DNA of 64,000 nucleotides from Macrotrachela quadricornifera (taxonomy: Eukaryota; Rotifera; Eurotatoria; Philodinida; Philodinidae). The position numbers and the translations under genes are program-made. Below, piece after piece: positions 45,579 to 57,916 of this stretch. Position 1 is the first letter of the stretch. Each line of letters opens with the position of its first letter. Location of the stretch: the NCBI GenBank assembly GCA_022393335.1, contig JAJEKB010021345.1, forward strand, positions 843,277 through 907,276, given 5' to 3'. A model generated the notes under the pieces. It saw only the letters and a list, made by a program, of their open reading frames with translations. It was not told where the DNA came from and made no database searches.

Positions 45579-47520
45579 CTAAAATATATTTTCATATATA
45601 TTTGAAAAATATTTTTAACTATATATTTAAAATAAAATAAATTCTTAAAGACTAAAAAAAAGAATAAAAAATATTCTTAATTAATAAAAATACCTGAGAA
45701 TTTAAAATGTATTCGTTTTGATTCTTAAAGAAAAAAAACGAAAACAATTAAATAAATAAGAAACAAAATAAGATGTAGATTATTTTCTTACTTGATTTAT
45801 TATCTATTTGATAAACATGAACAACAGGCTTTTTTGTTCAAAAACATGTCTGTTTTTTTTTTCATTATAAATAAAATGCATATAATTTTTGTAGATTAAT
45901 TTCATTTAATAATTCAATCTATATACAATATAAATTTTCCTTAATTTGTTTTTGGAAAAAATTTCAATAAGATTAATCCAATATAATAGATAAAATAATT
46001 GTATGTTTATAACCATTTTAATAATATGTTCACAGTTAGATAATATTTTATTTAATATAACGACAAAAAATGAACCATTGTGCTTCGTTTTAGTTTCGTT
46101 TTTTTTGTCAATACAAATCATCTGGAAAAATAAAAAAAAAAAAGAATGTCTCATGCTATCGTTTTCTCTTTTGGTATTCTATGGAATCAATAATAAATAT
46201 AATTAACACCATCTATCGATTATTTTATTTATAATCATAGGACAATTATATATATATTTATGGTTGATTATTTTCAAAAAAAGAAAACAATATATTTCAT
46301 TGAAAAAATCATTTATTCTTATTCAATTTTGATTTACAAAATTTTTATTATTAAATTTCTTTAATACTGTTCCGATAAATCAACCATTCTTCGTAAATAT
46401 ATGAGTTTGTTTTGTACAATTAGGTCCTGTGGAAGTAGGAAGTATAGAGATGTGTATACTCTTTACCCCCAATAAATAGAAATTTCGAAACTCTTAGTCA
46501 TGAAAAAAGGAACTAGAATAGATTAATTTCATAATTCAATATACATAGAACGGAATCCAATGTGGAAAATATATCTCAAATTCATGTTGATCTTTCAAGA
46601 TATATATAACAGATGAAATCGTAGCTGTTTCTTCAATTATTCTTCTACCATAAGGCGAATTATCAGAATTAATAATCTCAAAAGAAAAAAAAATCATTAT
46701 ATCACTCTCTTATAAAATGAGATATAACACAGAATGACATATGACTTAAGTAATGTAGAACTAATAATGAAAATGAACATAGATGATAATACTATATATT
46801 CTTAGAAACATAAATTTGTTAAAATACATTCATATTGAGTTATTATTTTAGTTTTCTTTTCTGTTTAATCTGTAATTTTAATCACCAATTATGAAACAAC
46901 TAATAATAGAAAGTATAAAGACTAGCTTATTTAAACGTTTCTTTTTCTGAGAAAACATTCCCATATGTTCGTGTAAATTCAAATAAAAAATTTTTTATTT
47001 CTAAAATTTAGATTTATAACCTTGTATAAATCACATTTCTGATAGTCTAAAAAACTAACTATATTAGTACGTTTAATAAAATATTAAAATCTACATTTCA
47101 TTCAAATAATGATTTAACAAATGAAGAAAGTATTTCTATGTTTTCTGTTCTTTATTATTCAGTATTGGAATTGCTGTTAATTTTTGAAATTTTATATGAC
47201 TGAAAAAGAAAATTCATAGTTTTATAGAACGAAAAATTCTGTATTAAATAAACATGTTCATTATTTTTAATTATTCACAAATATATCGAAAACAGAATAT
47301 AAAAGCTTTCTTAATTTTTTACTACACAATTTGTGGCAAAAATATATTTTTTCTTTTTAAGTTTTATTATTATTCGATTTTGTAATTTAAGATTTTCATA
47401 TCTATATACCTGTCACAAATATATCATAAAGACAGCAATGATCTAAATGGCATATAAGATAATATAGCAGTAATATCTATAATAGACTTGATAAATCCAA
47501 TTTAAAATAATTCTCATCAT
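45579..47520. other. Intergenic, possible 5' exons of the Deltex gene
   Basis: Small exon-like segments with splice signals (minus, about 45,690-45,725 and 45,795-45,830) may belong to the 5' end of the Deltex gene. Beyond 45.9 kb nothing is recognisable. The frames at 45,906-46,206 are low-complexity AT-rich sequence. Confidence 0.35.
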
Positions 47521-48057
47521 CACTCTCTCTATATATAAAGAAGAATATTTGTCTGTTTGTTTGCTATGCATTTCAATAAGATACGAGCAAATGCAATAAA
47601 ATTTTGCAGAGAATACCCTTTCGACCAGAGGAAGGTCATAGGGTATGTTTCGATCAAAATTTCCACCTGACGGGGGTGTTTGCTTCCTCCTATTGTTGGA
47701 TTTACTACAGTAAATGCCTTTTCTAGAGAATTTGTGCGTATAATTGTTTCCTCAATAATTCAAGAATGGAAGTATATAAAAACATGTGCTTTTTGCTATG
47801 GCGCAGATGCCATTTGAGGATAATCGAAAAAAAACGAATAGAATGTATAAGATGAAATGTAATCGTATGAATGGAAATATTCATCGAATAAAGAAAGTTG
47901 CTTGTCTTTGCTCCTGATTCGAAAACTAAAAACATTGTGTATCAATCTGCTTTATAATAAAAATTGTTTCTCTATACTGATAGCATTTTTTAAAATCTTT
48001 TACTATATCCAGAATACAATATTAAATTTCACGAGCAATGCCGGATACTTCTGCTAG
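47521..48057 (+). mobile_element. Non-autonomous Helitron candidate
   Basis: The left end tctctctatatataaagaag with a tttgtctgtttgtttgct run is followed by about 0.5 kb ending in cacgagcaatgccggata...ctgctag then t (48030-48058). The CTAG|T terminus preceded by a short GC-rich 'gcaatgccgg' block is the typical Helitron 3' end, and the left end begins with TC after an A. No Rep/helicase is present. Evidence is motif-level only. Confidence 0.45.
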
Positions 48058-49272
48058 TATTTAATATAGATAAAAAGAAAACAATATATTTTAGTATGTG
48101 TAATATATGAGAATATTGTATATTTTTTTTGTAGAATTGATGAAATAAAATGAAAGGTATTATCGAGAATATTTGATACGTATATTTTGTTCGTCGTCAT
48201 TTTTTGATTACCTCATAAAAATTTCCCAACAAATAATTATTTAATGGTGAAGGTAATGAAGCGTAGCATTTGGGGTTTTGATTGTCCTTGAAGATTTGTG
48301 AAAATAAAATACCTTGAAATCACCATAAACAATGCATGTTTTATATACGAATCAATAGTTCATAACTCGTTTAATTAAATTCGACATCAAAAGATGAGAA
48401 TAATGTTTAAATATTAGGATCAAACATTGAAAAATGCATTTTCATTTGGCTAAATCTCTTTCTATATTTGTACAATGAAATCTTTTGCTACTTGTACAAC
48501 TTTCTTTAATTTATCTTATAAATTTTATCAGAATCAAACTGATCTATCTAGAGCAATATACTTTTCAAACTGAAAAATCTTCTCGTACAAAATGAGTGAA
48601 AAATCTAGATTTCATTTTCTTTTAAAAAAAAACTTCTGGCACGCATTTTATCCTACATGTCGATGTAAAAATCTTTTAATAATAAAAGATAATCAAGAAA
48701 AAAAAACGTCGCATCATTGAATAATAGAATAAAATAAACTATTTAGATTTTTTTTATAAAACCTCATTCTTATTCTGAAGTTTTACCGAAAAGATGAACT
48801 TTTCAAAATTATTTAAATAAGAAAAACGTAGTTGCATTTCATTCATATATATAAATATATCACGGAATATTTTAGAATAAATTATAAAATAATTTTACGC
48901 AGTTCATGCATTTGTATATATCAATATGCGTTTCAGTTTTTTTTGTTGCAAATTTATTCTATATTTATACGTATTTTATTTTAGATATTATTGTTATTTT
49001 GTATGGTAAACAAAGCCTATCCGTCGGTTTATTTTTTCCGTTCTTATCTAACTTTTCAAGGTAAGATACTATAAATAATAGTTATTTTCATAATATATAT
49101 ACAATCACCAATATTGATTAAAATGAATGAATGAATGGTTGTTTTCAAACCTCAAAAGGATATTATTGGCAAGTGTTTTTCTACGTTTTTTCTTTTTTTT
49201 ACTCTGTATATATTGTTACATGCTATTCAGGTCCTCATTTATTGAAACTGACTATAACGATAATACTCCACC
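48058..49272. other. Intergenic upstream of the 120-aa gene
   Basis: No gene seen. An AG at 49229-49230 after a T-rich tract, about 40 bp before the next ATG, could be the acceptor of a 5' non-coding exon. Confidence 0.35.
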
Positions 49273-49635
49273 ATGCCTAATTGCATTGGTCGTGTAGCTC
49301 CTCGAAAAGTATATGGATGTACGATTAAAAATGATTCGGAAAAGAATATCAAAATTCGAATTTCATATGAACGAGTACCAGATGAAGAAAAAAAAATTCA
49401 CCATGAAATTATTCAAATGAACATACCAGCAAATGGAACGTTTCGAGTAGATGAACGTCCTATTGAGAAGGGTTCGTATCATATTCGACAAACTATTGAA
49501 AGTATTCAAGCTATTCGACCTGATGGACACAAGCAACAAATAAAAGCGCCCTTTGAAGGTGTTGTAGGACGCGAACTTGATTGGCTTTTTGTTGTTCATG
49601 ACAGTAAAATCGAATCAGTTCAACGAAATAGCTAA
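49273..49635 (+). CDS. Single-exon 120-aa protein, unrecognised
   Basis: The ATG has a good context (ccaccatgc). The product is basic and strand-rich: MPNCIGRVAPRKVYGCTIKN, then IRISYERVPDEEKKIHHEII, NIPANGTFRVDERPIEKGSY and GVVGRELDWLFVVHDSKIES. It has no signal peptide, membrane segment or repeats. Alternating hydrophobic/charged residues suggest a small beta-sandwich. An AATAAA lies at about 49,802. Codon composition differs clearly from the surrounding AT-rich DNA, which supports coding. I do not recognise a family. Confidence 0.7.
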   Translation: MPNCIGRVAPRKVYGCTIKNDSEKNIKIRISYERVPDEEKKIHHEIIQMNIPANGTFRVDERPIEKGSYHIRQTIESIQAIRPDGHKQQIKAPFEGVVGRELDWLFVVHDSKIESVQRNS

Positions 49636-50400
49636 TTGTATAAAAAAAACATGCCATATTTTATTTACAAAATTAAAAAACGAACAAATATTTTGATGTA
49701 GTTTAGTTTATTTTATATATATTAGAAATAGATATTATAATTTTTTCTTCGTGAACCTGCATGTAATCTTTATATGTATGTATAATTTATTTGTAATTTT
49801 TTAATAAAATTTTAATTATATGAAGATGGTTTGTACTGTTATGAAACTATTCTGTTATATATTTATTTCTCATCTCAAGATAAAAAAATGCCTTTTTTTT
49901 AAAAATACGGTACAATGATAATTTAGATCATGATTATACATTGTTAAAGGTTTGGAAGTGCAACTATGAATTATCTTTTAATGAATAGATTTTAATGAAG
50001 ACGCTTTTCTATTTCAAAAGACAAGATATTGTTTTCATTTGAAAGTTTGGAAAATCTGGCAAATATTCAAGTAAAAAATCAACAGTTTGTCGTTAATAAA
50101 GCATTTGTTCTCAATTTTAAAACAGAAATTATTGAATGTAAGAAAATAAATCTTATTGGATATAAAGTCAAATATTAATGTAGTTTGTCAATATCTACTT
50201 TATAATATCATTTTCTTCCTTTGTTATCAGATCAGGCTGAAATTGCTATCAAATAAATGTGTATTGTAACTTCATGCTTCCGTACCCACGGTCTAAATTT
50301 GATCAATTGTCACAGTCGAGAGTTTTGAGATCGAAAAATATTAAAAGAAGTCGAATAAAGGAACGCACTATTGTGAAACACATCGGCAAAGTTAACAGCA
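49636..50400. other. Intergenic, nothing recognised
   Basis: AT-rich 3' flank of the 120-aa gene; no gene or repeat identified before the hairpin at 50.4 kb. Confidence 0.4.
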
Positions 50401-50552
50401 GATTCAACTTTTTTCAACGAATATTCACACATTAACCTGTGTTTAAGCAATTGATAAATTGGATAGAACTCATTCAGTTGTATAAGATATATTAATGAGC
50501 TGCTTGTACACAGATTAATGTGGAAATATTTATTGAAAAAAGTTGAATCTAT
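50400..50552. repeat. Short hairpin, 43-bp arms
   Basis: The block agattcaacttttttcaa... at 50400-50442 is repeated in reverse complement at 50510-50552 with about six mismatches, enclosing about 67 bp. It may be a small foldback repeat; a hairpin RNA is possible but unsupported. Confidence 0.6.
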
Positions 50553-50599
50553 TTCTAACTTCATCAATATATCTTTCTTGATTTTTTACTTGCTGATTA

Positions 50600-50773
50600 A
50601 TGCCCGAATCTTCTGTTAATTTTTACTCGGTTCTTGCTAGTCTTTCTGTTTGTCTTGCATCTGTTTTTAGTAAATTAACATTTAGTGAATTAAAATTTTT
50701 ATCAATCTTAACAATATTTTATATAATTCTTTTCATTTTTTCCAATGTATTTATTTGGCGTTGTTATTCATAA
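50600..50773 (+). CDS. 57-aa frame with a membrane segment, possibly part of a larger decayed gene
   Basis: The frame reads MPESSVNFYSVLASLSVCLA, then FSKLTFSELKFLSILTIFYI and ILFIFSNVFIWRCYS. Beyond the stop the frame resumes with ALSLSSTSIQPTILTKASNF, which suggests a longer ancestral protein. One or two hydrophobic helices. Not recognised. Confidence 0.3.
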   Translation: MPESSVNFYSVLASLSVCLASVFSKLTFSELKFLSILTIFYIILFIFSNVFIWRCYS

Positions 50774-50864
50774 GCATTAAGTTTATCATCAACAAGTATT
50801 CAACCAACAATTTTAACTAAAGCAAGTAATTTTCTTTTAAATAAAAAAAAAAAGAATCATTCAA

Positions 50865-51560
50865 ATGAATAAAAACAATGTAGAAGACAAACTTAACAAA
50901 AAAAAAGTCAGTTTAAAGATATTGATTCAATTTGATAAATATTTAAAAATAATAGAATTAATTTATCTCTATATATTGGATTATGATTTATTGGTAAGGC
51001 AAACATTAAATATAATATGCATAATAGTATATTTAATACCAAATAAACGGCAAGTTGACCTCTTGTACGACAATGACGCATTTTTATTTGAGATAAAATA
51101 CATAATTGATTTACATTATAAATTGTTCAAAGAACCAAATATTATCATAAGACATAATGGAATACTAGTAAATAATATTAAAATATTATTTAATGGAATG
51201 TTACATTCGTATTCATATTCAATATCATGTAAATTATTTAAAACAAGAGCATTAATACAGAAAAGTAAACAACAAATAATTAATATTGATCGCCGAGTTA
51301 TAATCAAATTATTAAATTGATGTAATTTAATATTTGATGAACTTCCATAAAATCAATCAATCGATGCTAAGCCAATAGAATAAGGTGATAAAAATAAACA
51401 CACACATTAACTATAGATTGAAGAATTTTGTATAAAATAATAGAAACATTTTTACTATCCATTGAAAAGTCATTTGCTAACAATAAATATGATTCATCAG
51501 TAATATTTTATTTAGATGTTAAATTACTTACATATTTTTTTTAAACTTAAATTGCGAATA
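50865..51560 (-). pseudogene. Decayed rhodopsin-like (7TM) receptor
   Basis: Minus-strand frames broken by stops carry receptor-like blocks in order. First is a TM4-like ITRRSILIICCLLFCINALV and a short loop with one cysteine, then a TM5-like PLNNILILFTSIPLCLMIIF. A basic loop with MRHCRTRGQLAVYLVLNILL follows, then a TM6-like LCILYLMFALPI and a Tyr-containing end. This layout resembles the FMRFamide/neuropeptide-type receptors expanded in bdelloids. Stops after 'LNNL' and elsewhere indicate decay. A 151-codon plus frame over the same DNA is a shadow. Confidence 0.4.
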
Positions 51561-52900
51561 ACTATTTTATGAGATAATATTATTTATAATAATAATGATA
51601 TTCAAAAACAAAATAAATATCATTTTTTCATTATAATCATATATTAGTTTTATATACTGCCATTAAAAATTCTTCATTATTTCAAACTTAAAAGAGAACC
51701 GTTCGAAATGATTAATCGCTTTTGAGATGTTATTTTTTTTTTATATGAATTAAACTTGGTAAGATTAGATGGAGGCTACAAATATACGTGTCTATTGCCT
51801 CCTATTTGAGATTTGTGATTTTTTTAAATAACTTTTCGATCTTCAACTATAGAAACATGAAAAGATTGAATTACAAAATATAGAAATGATATTTTGTCTA
51901 GAGATAAATCTTATGGTTATTAAGAAGTCTTGAAACTTGTAGTACTAATGAATGTTTCTTTTCAAGAGATATCAGCTCCTCAGTGTTTAATTATTTCTGC
52001 CAGTTCTCTCGTTTTATCAATCTTGTTTAGATTATTTATCTAATTTCAATTTTGATAAAGACATATTTTGTGATAATCATAAGAGAAATCAATTAAATAT
52101 ATTTCAATATCATACAAACAGAAGAAAAATCTTTTCATTATTTTTTTATTAAAATTTTAACTAAAACAAATCTAGTAGAACTTTTCAATATTTTATTTTG
52201 AACCACCTACGAGAATAAAAATAATTCAAAAAAGCTAATTTTATTGAAAATGTAACTTTTGTGACGATTTTTTAAGACTTTCTCGATAACTTTTTGAATT
52301 TTTTATCACAAAAAATTGATACTCAAGAAATTTTTAATACATACAGTTTTGTAGAGCTCGACGAATTCTATCGAACCATGTAAACATATTCAAGAAAAAC
52401 ATTTTATTTCATTTTTGAATTATTAACATTCTACTTTTTCATCGCAAAAAAAGTATGAAATTTTTGAAAATTTCTTAAGTTCGATATTAAAAAATTTTCA
52501 TAATCCTTACTATTCAGCATCAATGAACTTCATTTTTCACAAGTTTTCATTTGATATAAAATTCATTATGTCTCCTACTTAAAATTGTAGTGGTACTCCC
52601 CTAGCAAAATATTTTTTCCCACCCTGTACAATGGTTATAAATTATTATTGTTTCTCCTTATTTCATACAATCATATTTAATACCAAGAAATTTTCCAAAA
52701 AAATATTTGTTGAATAAATAGAATATGTTATCGTAAAAGTTTAGATTTTTTTTAATTAAAACCATGATATTCTATAAACTTTATTTTTTTTTTTAAATTT
52801 TAGTCTTGAAGATAAAAACAAAAAAAAATGATTTTTATTATTTATTTTGATATAAAGATAGAAATAAAAAAAAATTTTTGAATATTTAATTATTTTGTTC
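51561..52900. other. Intergenic, low complexity
   Basis: No coding feature. A small inverted pair (ggaggc ... gcctcc, 51,770-51,801) brackets about 20 bp; otherwise AT-rich. Confidence 0.4.
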
Positions 52901-53864
52901 TTAATATTTATTAGAATTAGGAATCAAAAAATATGTCGCACTAATAAGTTTTAATTTAATAAATGTAACATAATTAATTAATTGAAACTGTTCAATATTC
53001 GTATAACATATTGTTTTAGCTTTAATCATCATTCCAGTATAATTAGTTGCATAAAGTAAAAAAATTTTTTGTTCATTATTTATATGACCTGTTATTAGTG
53101 ATTCAGGATAACAAATATCATATTGATCATCTAATGAGAATGATGAAATATATCGAATCCAATGAAGATGAACTTTTTCTATAAAATGTGGTAAATATAT
53201 TGGATCAACTAATATAAGAATAAATGATAAATAATTTAGTTTTGATAAATATCCATAATTAATTTCAATAAATGGAAGATTTATTAAATCTATTCCATAA
53301 ATATTTTCACCAGGATTTATTCGATTTTTAGAATTATTTGATAGATAGATATTTATTAAAAATGAATGATTAAGACCACATTTCAATTGATTTAATACAA
53401 ATTCACGATCAATATTATCTATTGATTTATTAAATGGACATTCTATTAAAAAAGAATAATCTTAAAAGAAATGATTTTTTTATTTTTATATTCATATTAT
53501 ACAAACTATTAAAAGAAGAATAATTATATGAATTAATAAATTTAATTCGATTATTTTCTTCTCTTTTTTTATTTAGACTTTCATTATTTCTTTCTCCAAT
53601 AATAATAAAAATAATAAAGCCACTTATTAAAAGAATTATACATAATATTAATGGACCATAAAATAATAATTCATTATAAGAACAAATTTTTTTATTTAAG
53701 AAAATTTTTTTTTCATTTTTTTCTTTCTTATTATCATCTAATGAATTTGATTTTAATTTATAAAAATTTATTGATAATTGAGAATCAATACTATCTTTTG
53801 ATAATGAAGATTCATTACTTATTATACTCACTCTTTTAAAGTCAGTTTTATCATTAAAAAACAT
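52901..53864 (-). CDS. Type II membrane protein, two exons, unrecognised
   Basis: Exons 53507-53864 and 52901-53442 join in phase (900 nt, 299 aa) across a 64-bp intron. The N-terminal 65 residues are cytosolic and charged (SNESSLSKDSIDSQ, DNKKEKNEKK). One membrane anchor follows (YGPLILCIILLISGFIIFII), then an ectodomain of about 200 residues. The ectodomain has several cysteines (ECPFNKS, KCGLNHSF, DICYPES, TICYTN) and N-glycosylation motifs (NHS, NYT). The layout fits Golgi glycosyltransferases or surface proteins, but no DxD or other catalytic motif is evident. Not recognised. Confidence 0.6.
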
Positions 53865-54508
53865 AAAACAATAAAATATTATTTAAATTAGATTTTTATT
53901 ATAAATGCGCTTTTTTTTTTAATTAAAAAGAAAATGATACTCACTGGAACTTCAACATCAATTAATTTAGTTATTTAAAATAAATTTATCTGTCATTAGT
54001 TATTAAGAAAAAATACTCAAAGATTCCATTTCAGAAACAAAAAACGTACCTAAATCACGCATACACATTCTTACGAATGACAGTTTGCGATAAAAAATGG
54101 AGAGATGTAAAAATTTAATTGTCTCTATCCTCGTGTTTACATAGTTCTCTTTAAATACGTGATCGCATAAGACGATAAATCAAATTCCCTCACAATTTCC
54201 AACGAAGATATATATTTTGATGGAGAATTGGACGATGAATCTTTTTCATGCGGAATTCAAACTATTTATAAAATGATTCGATGCAGATTACTGCACCATA
54301 TTTTTACTGCATCTTAACGGTTGTATATTAATAGTAAGTACGTTAAAAAGTTGGTGCATCAGGCTGTACATAGTCTCATTTGAAAAAGCAGATGATTCTT
54401 CACAAATTTAAATATGAATCATTGAGAAATAGGAAATATGAATTGAAGTTATGGTTAATAAAAAGTATTTTCTATTGAGCTTTCATATATATCGTGAAGA
54501 TTAATATT
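53865..54508. other. Spacer end before the right arm
   Basis: No gene. Somewhat less AT-rich than its surroundings. Unlike the equivalent flank at 14.62-14.9 kb, so the arm homology ends sharply at about 54,509. Confidence 0.4.
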
Positions 54509-55150
54509 AGCGAATGATACTCAAAATAAGTTTATGAAAGACTTTTATTCTACTAGTTCGATTCAGATTTTTATAAGTTACATATCGGTATATAGTTTTC
54601 TTCTCTTTATTTTATTGACCAAAATTTTACGAATGAAAGTACCACTTTAATTGTAATCATATGTAATATCATTTTAAAATCAATTATGCTATTTAATATG
54701 ATCAAAGTAAAAGATAATGACACAGTTCTTTGCAATTGATCTAAATTAATTATCTTTAGTTTGTCATGTATGTATGGTGACGATCATTCAAAATTCGAGC
54801 AGCATTTTTGAAATTTTCATCTATAGATCAATACATGTCGATAAGTTGAATTCAAATGTATATCATATATTTAGAAATAATTATTTCACTTTATAATAAA
54901 AAGTTGATATTTTTAAGGAAAAGTATACACATCTTGTTTACAATTATCTTTAAAAGATATTACTATCTATTGTTTTATCAGTAGAAATCACAGTTAAAAG
55001 TTGTCATGAATCCATTGGAGTTTTTCAAAGTCATTCTAAAACAATCTCGAAGCTATCTGTATGCAATTTTTGACTACTTTTAATCTATAAAAATCGAACT
55101 GAAAACTAAATAGTGAGTATTAAATTAAAATTTTCTTTTTTCATCCCTAG

Positions 55151-55312
55151 TATCATTGGTTTGATTGCAGATATTGTGAAAGTAAATGGTATTTTTCAAA
55201 TGTACACTCAAGGACTGGTTGTTCAGCAACTGCATTATTAGAATTAATTTATCATTTCGATGAAGAAAGGAAATCTTCAAATACTCTAGGAAATTTTGTA
55301 AATAAGATATAG
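55151..55312 (+). pseudogene. Last-exon-like fragment, 53 codons
   Basis: After an AG (55149-55150), the frame reads YHWFDCRYCESKWYFSNVHS, then RTGCSATALLELIYHFDEER and KSSNTLGNFVNKI, followed by a stop. A GTGAGT occurs 40 bp upstream, but the DNA before it has stops in all frames, so the remaining gene is missing. Family not recognised; cysteine-rich start. Confidence 0.35.
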
Positions 55313-55480
55313 GTGCTTTTCATTAAGAATATCAGTTCTTCTGAATTATAGGCTTTTCATGTTTTTTTATCAGGTTCTTCATATTGGAAAAAATAATTAT
55401 TTCGAGATATGAGATATATTTTCGGATTCGGCTCATCAAGTTGCATCGAACTATGTATTAATCAAATCCTCAAGTGTTGA

Positions 55481-55717
55481 ATGATTGTTAAAAATATTCA
55501 GTTAATAGTTATGGAAAGTGTTCAACAGGAAACTTTTAGTAAAAAACCATTTTTTTGTGATTATCGGAAATGGTTTTTATACGAAACTCTCCTTTTCATT
55601 GAATCAAAAAAGAATCTTTGTTTGTACATGCTTCTTTTTCTCATTAGATTTTCATTGAAAATAAATGATAAAACAAAGAAAAAGATAAAATCTGAAGATG
55701 ATGATTATATTTATTAA
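55481..55717 (+). CDS. 78-aa hypothetical frame, identical to 13418-13654
   Basis: The product is identical to the left-arm frame. Lies between the 3' end of the UNC93 copy and the exon-like fragment. Coding status uncertain. Confidence 0.25.
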   Translation: MIVKNIQLIVMESVQQETFSKKPFFCDYRKWFLYETLLFIESKKNLCLYMLLFLIRFSLKINDKTKKKIKSEDDDYIY

Positions 55718-55839
55718 AATAAAAGCCAAGATAATTACATATGAACAAAATGAAAACAAATTTCTCATTAATATCATTTAGATAAACAAAATCATATTTG
55801 GAAAGATTTTCTAATTAATTTTCCATTAATGAAATAATT

Positions 55840-57916
55840 TTAAAAAACTGTTATAATATTAGATTCAATACGTTGAAGTGATGATGATTGATCTGATTTG
55901 ATAAGTTTCTTTCGTCGACGTTCCAATATTTCAATAATACAATAGAATACAATAGCTAAAGTAAGTACACAAATTAAAATAATAAGTGAATATCGAATAC
56001 GAATACGAGGTGCATATAAATAAGCTATGAAAAAACCTAATGATTCCCATAAACGAAAATTCGAAAATGCTGCTTCATGTTCATTAAAAAGTATTCCATA
56101 TGTTGCAGCAACTATAAAAGAAAAAAATAAAAAAGAATATTTTGTTTTTTCAGTAATAGAAAATTTTCTATTAAGTTAAATTAAACTTTTTTATTTTGAA
56201 AAATAAATTTAAAAGTTACTTTGTGTTTGCCAAACACCATCAGACATTCCCCATAAACCTGCAATAATAAATAATACCCAAATTTGTTCAAATGTTGGAA
56301 TCCAAAAGAGCATTGTAAATATTAATGCATAATTAAGAAATGTAACAAATAATAAACAATAAACTCGATTAATATATTTAACAATATAACCAATTAGAAA
56401 ACTTGTTCCAGCATCAAAAATACCTTCAACAATAAGAATAAGACCAACATATTCAATACCAGATGAACAAGTTATAAAACCCTATACAAAATAAATTAAT
56501 CAAATTTAGAAATGATATTTGTTGAATATTTTGTAAAATTCTTTAAAAGAATAATTTAATAAAAAAAAATGTTGATACAAACCTTCGTGAATTGAGCACT
56601 AAGATATCCTTGTTGTAATCCTAACCAAATAGTAAGTGGAATAAGTAATATTTGATTAATATGTTTTAAATGTTTAATTGTTGAAATAAAAAGAGAACAT
56701 GTATTTTTAAACATTATTCCAAAATTATCTAAATTAAATATATATAAATAATATTTTTATTTTATTTGATTTTATATTAAATTTTACTTTTTAATTTATT
56801 TTTATTTTGACGTTGATCAAGTAAAATAATAATAATAATAATACTTAAAATTGCAATACCAATATAAATATAACAAAGAGTATAGACCTAAACAAATAAA
56901 ATTATGTTTTATAAATAAAAACTAATAAAATTTTACAATATTTTTTGGTACAATATTTTCATCATTAATCTGATATTCATTTTCTAAAAATTGAGCACCA
57001 CATTGATAAGATTGTTTTGTTAAATTATTTTGATTTGTATTATTAAAATATTCGATATTATTTTTTTGATTAAATAATTTATTATTTCTTAAAATAAAAA
57101 AACTAATAAGATTTCCCCAAATATGACCTAAATAAATAAAATTATTTTTATTTTAAATATATATTATATTATTCATAATATACTTGTTTCATATATAGCA
57201 AAAAATATTCCAAAAAATCTAATAATATATTTATCTGATGTTTGTTGTTGTTTAATTTTTGAATAAATTTGACTAATTTCAGTTAAATAAGCACCTTTTG
57301 ATGCCCATAATGGTGCAGCAACAAGTCCAGCTAAAATTGATGATGGATACATAAGAATTGATTTTGGATATAAATTTGAAGCAATAAATGCAAGATAACC
57401 AAATTGACATATAACTATTGTCCATTTCATACCAAATAAATTTATCTAAATTTATTTATCGAAAATTTATTTATTTATTTATTTATTTAAATTAAATCAA
57501 AATTTACCATTGGATGTGGTAATAAAATAGATGATAAGATCATAAATCCATATATCATTGACATCGAATTTAGACCAACATTATCATCAACATTTAAACT
57601 TGATTGAAGACTTGATACAGCTTAAAATAAAATATATTATAAAGAATTTATTTATTTAAATTTTAGAATAATTAATTAATTTGAAATAAAACTACCATTG
57701 TAAGCTGTATATAGAAGAGTCCATGCAATACCAAGTATAAATACATTTTTCCATATTCGTTTTTTACTCATATCAATTGAAACATTTTCTGCTGTTATTT
57801 CCATTTTACTAAATATATTTTTATGTTGTTTATTATTGAAAAATTAAACTAATTTACTTTTCAGGAACTACTGAATCTATTTCAGTAGATTCAACAACAG
57901 AAATTAATTGTGTCAT
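55840..57916 (-). CDS. UNC93-like membrane protein, 9 exons (right copy)
   Basis: Exons 57858-57916, 57696-57808, 57508-57620, 57184-57445, 56937-57127, 56788-56887, 56583-56728, 56220-56481 and 55840-56111 match the left copy length for length and join in phase (505 aa). All GT-AG sites are kept. Observed protein changes are few and mostly conservative (Ile/Met at the start of exon 2, Val/Ile at the end of exon 4, Cys/Arg in the C-terminal tail ILE(C/R)RRKK). Both copies therefore appear functional. For the role see the left copy. Confidence 0.92.

Noticed and set aside
50865..51320. A 151-aa plus-strand frame
   Set aside because: The opposite strand shows receptor-like transmembrane blocks in order; the plus frame lacks any recognisable feature and looks like its shadow.
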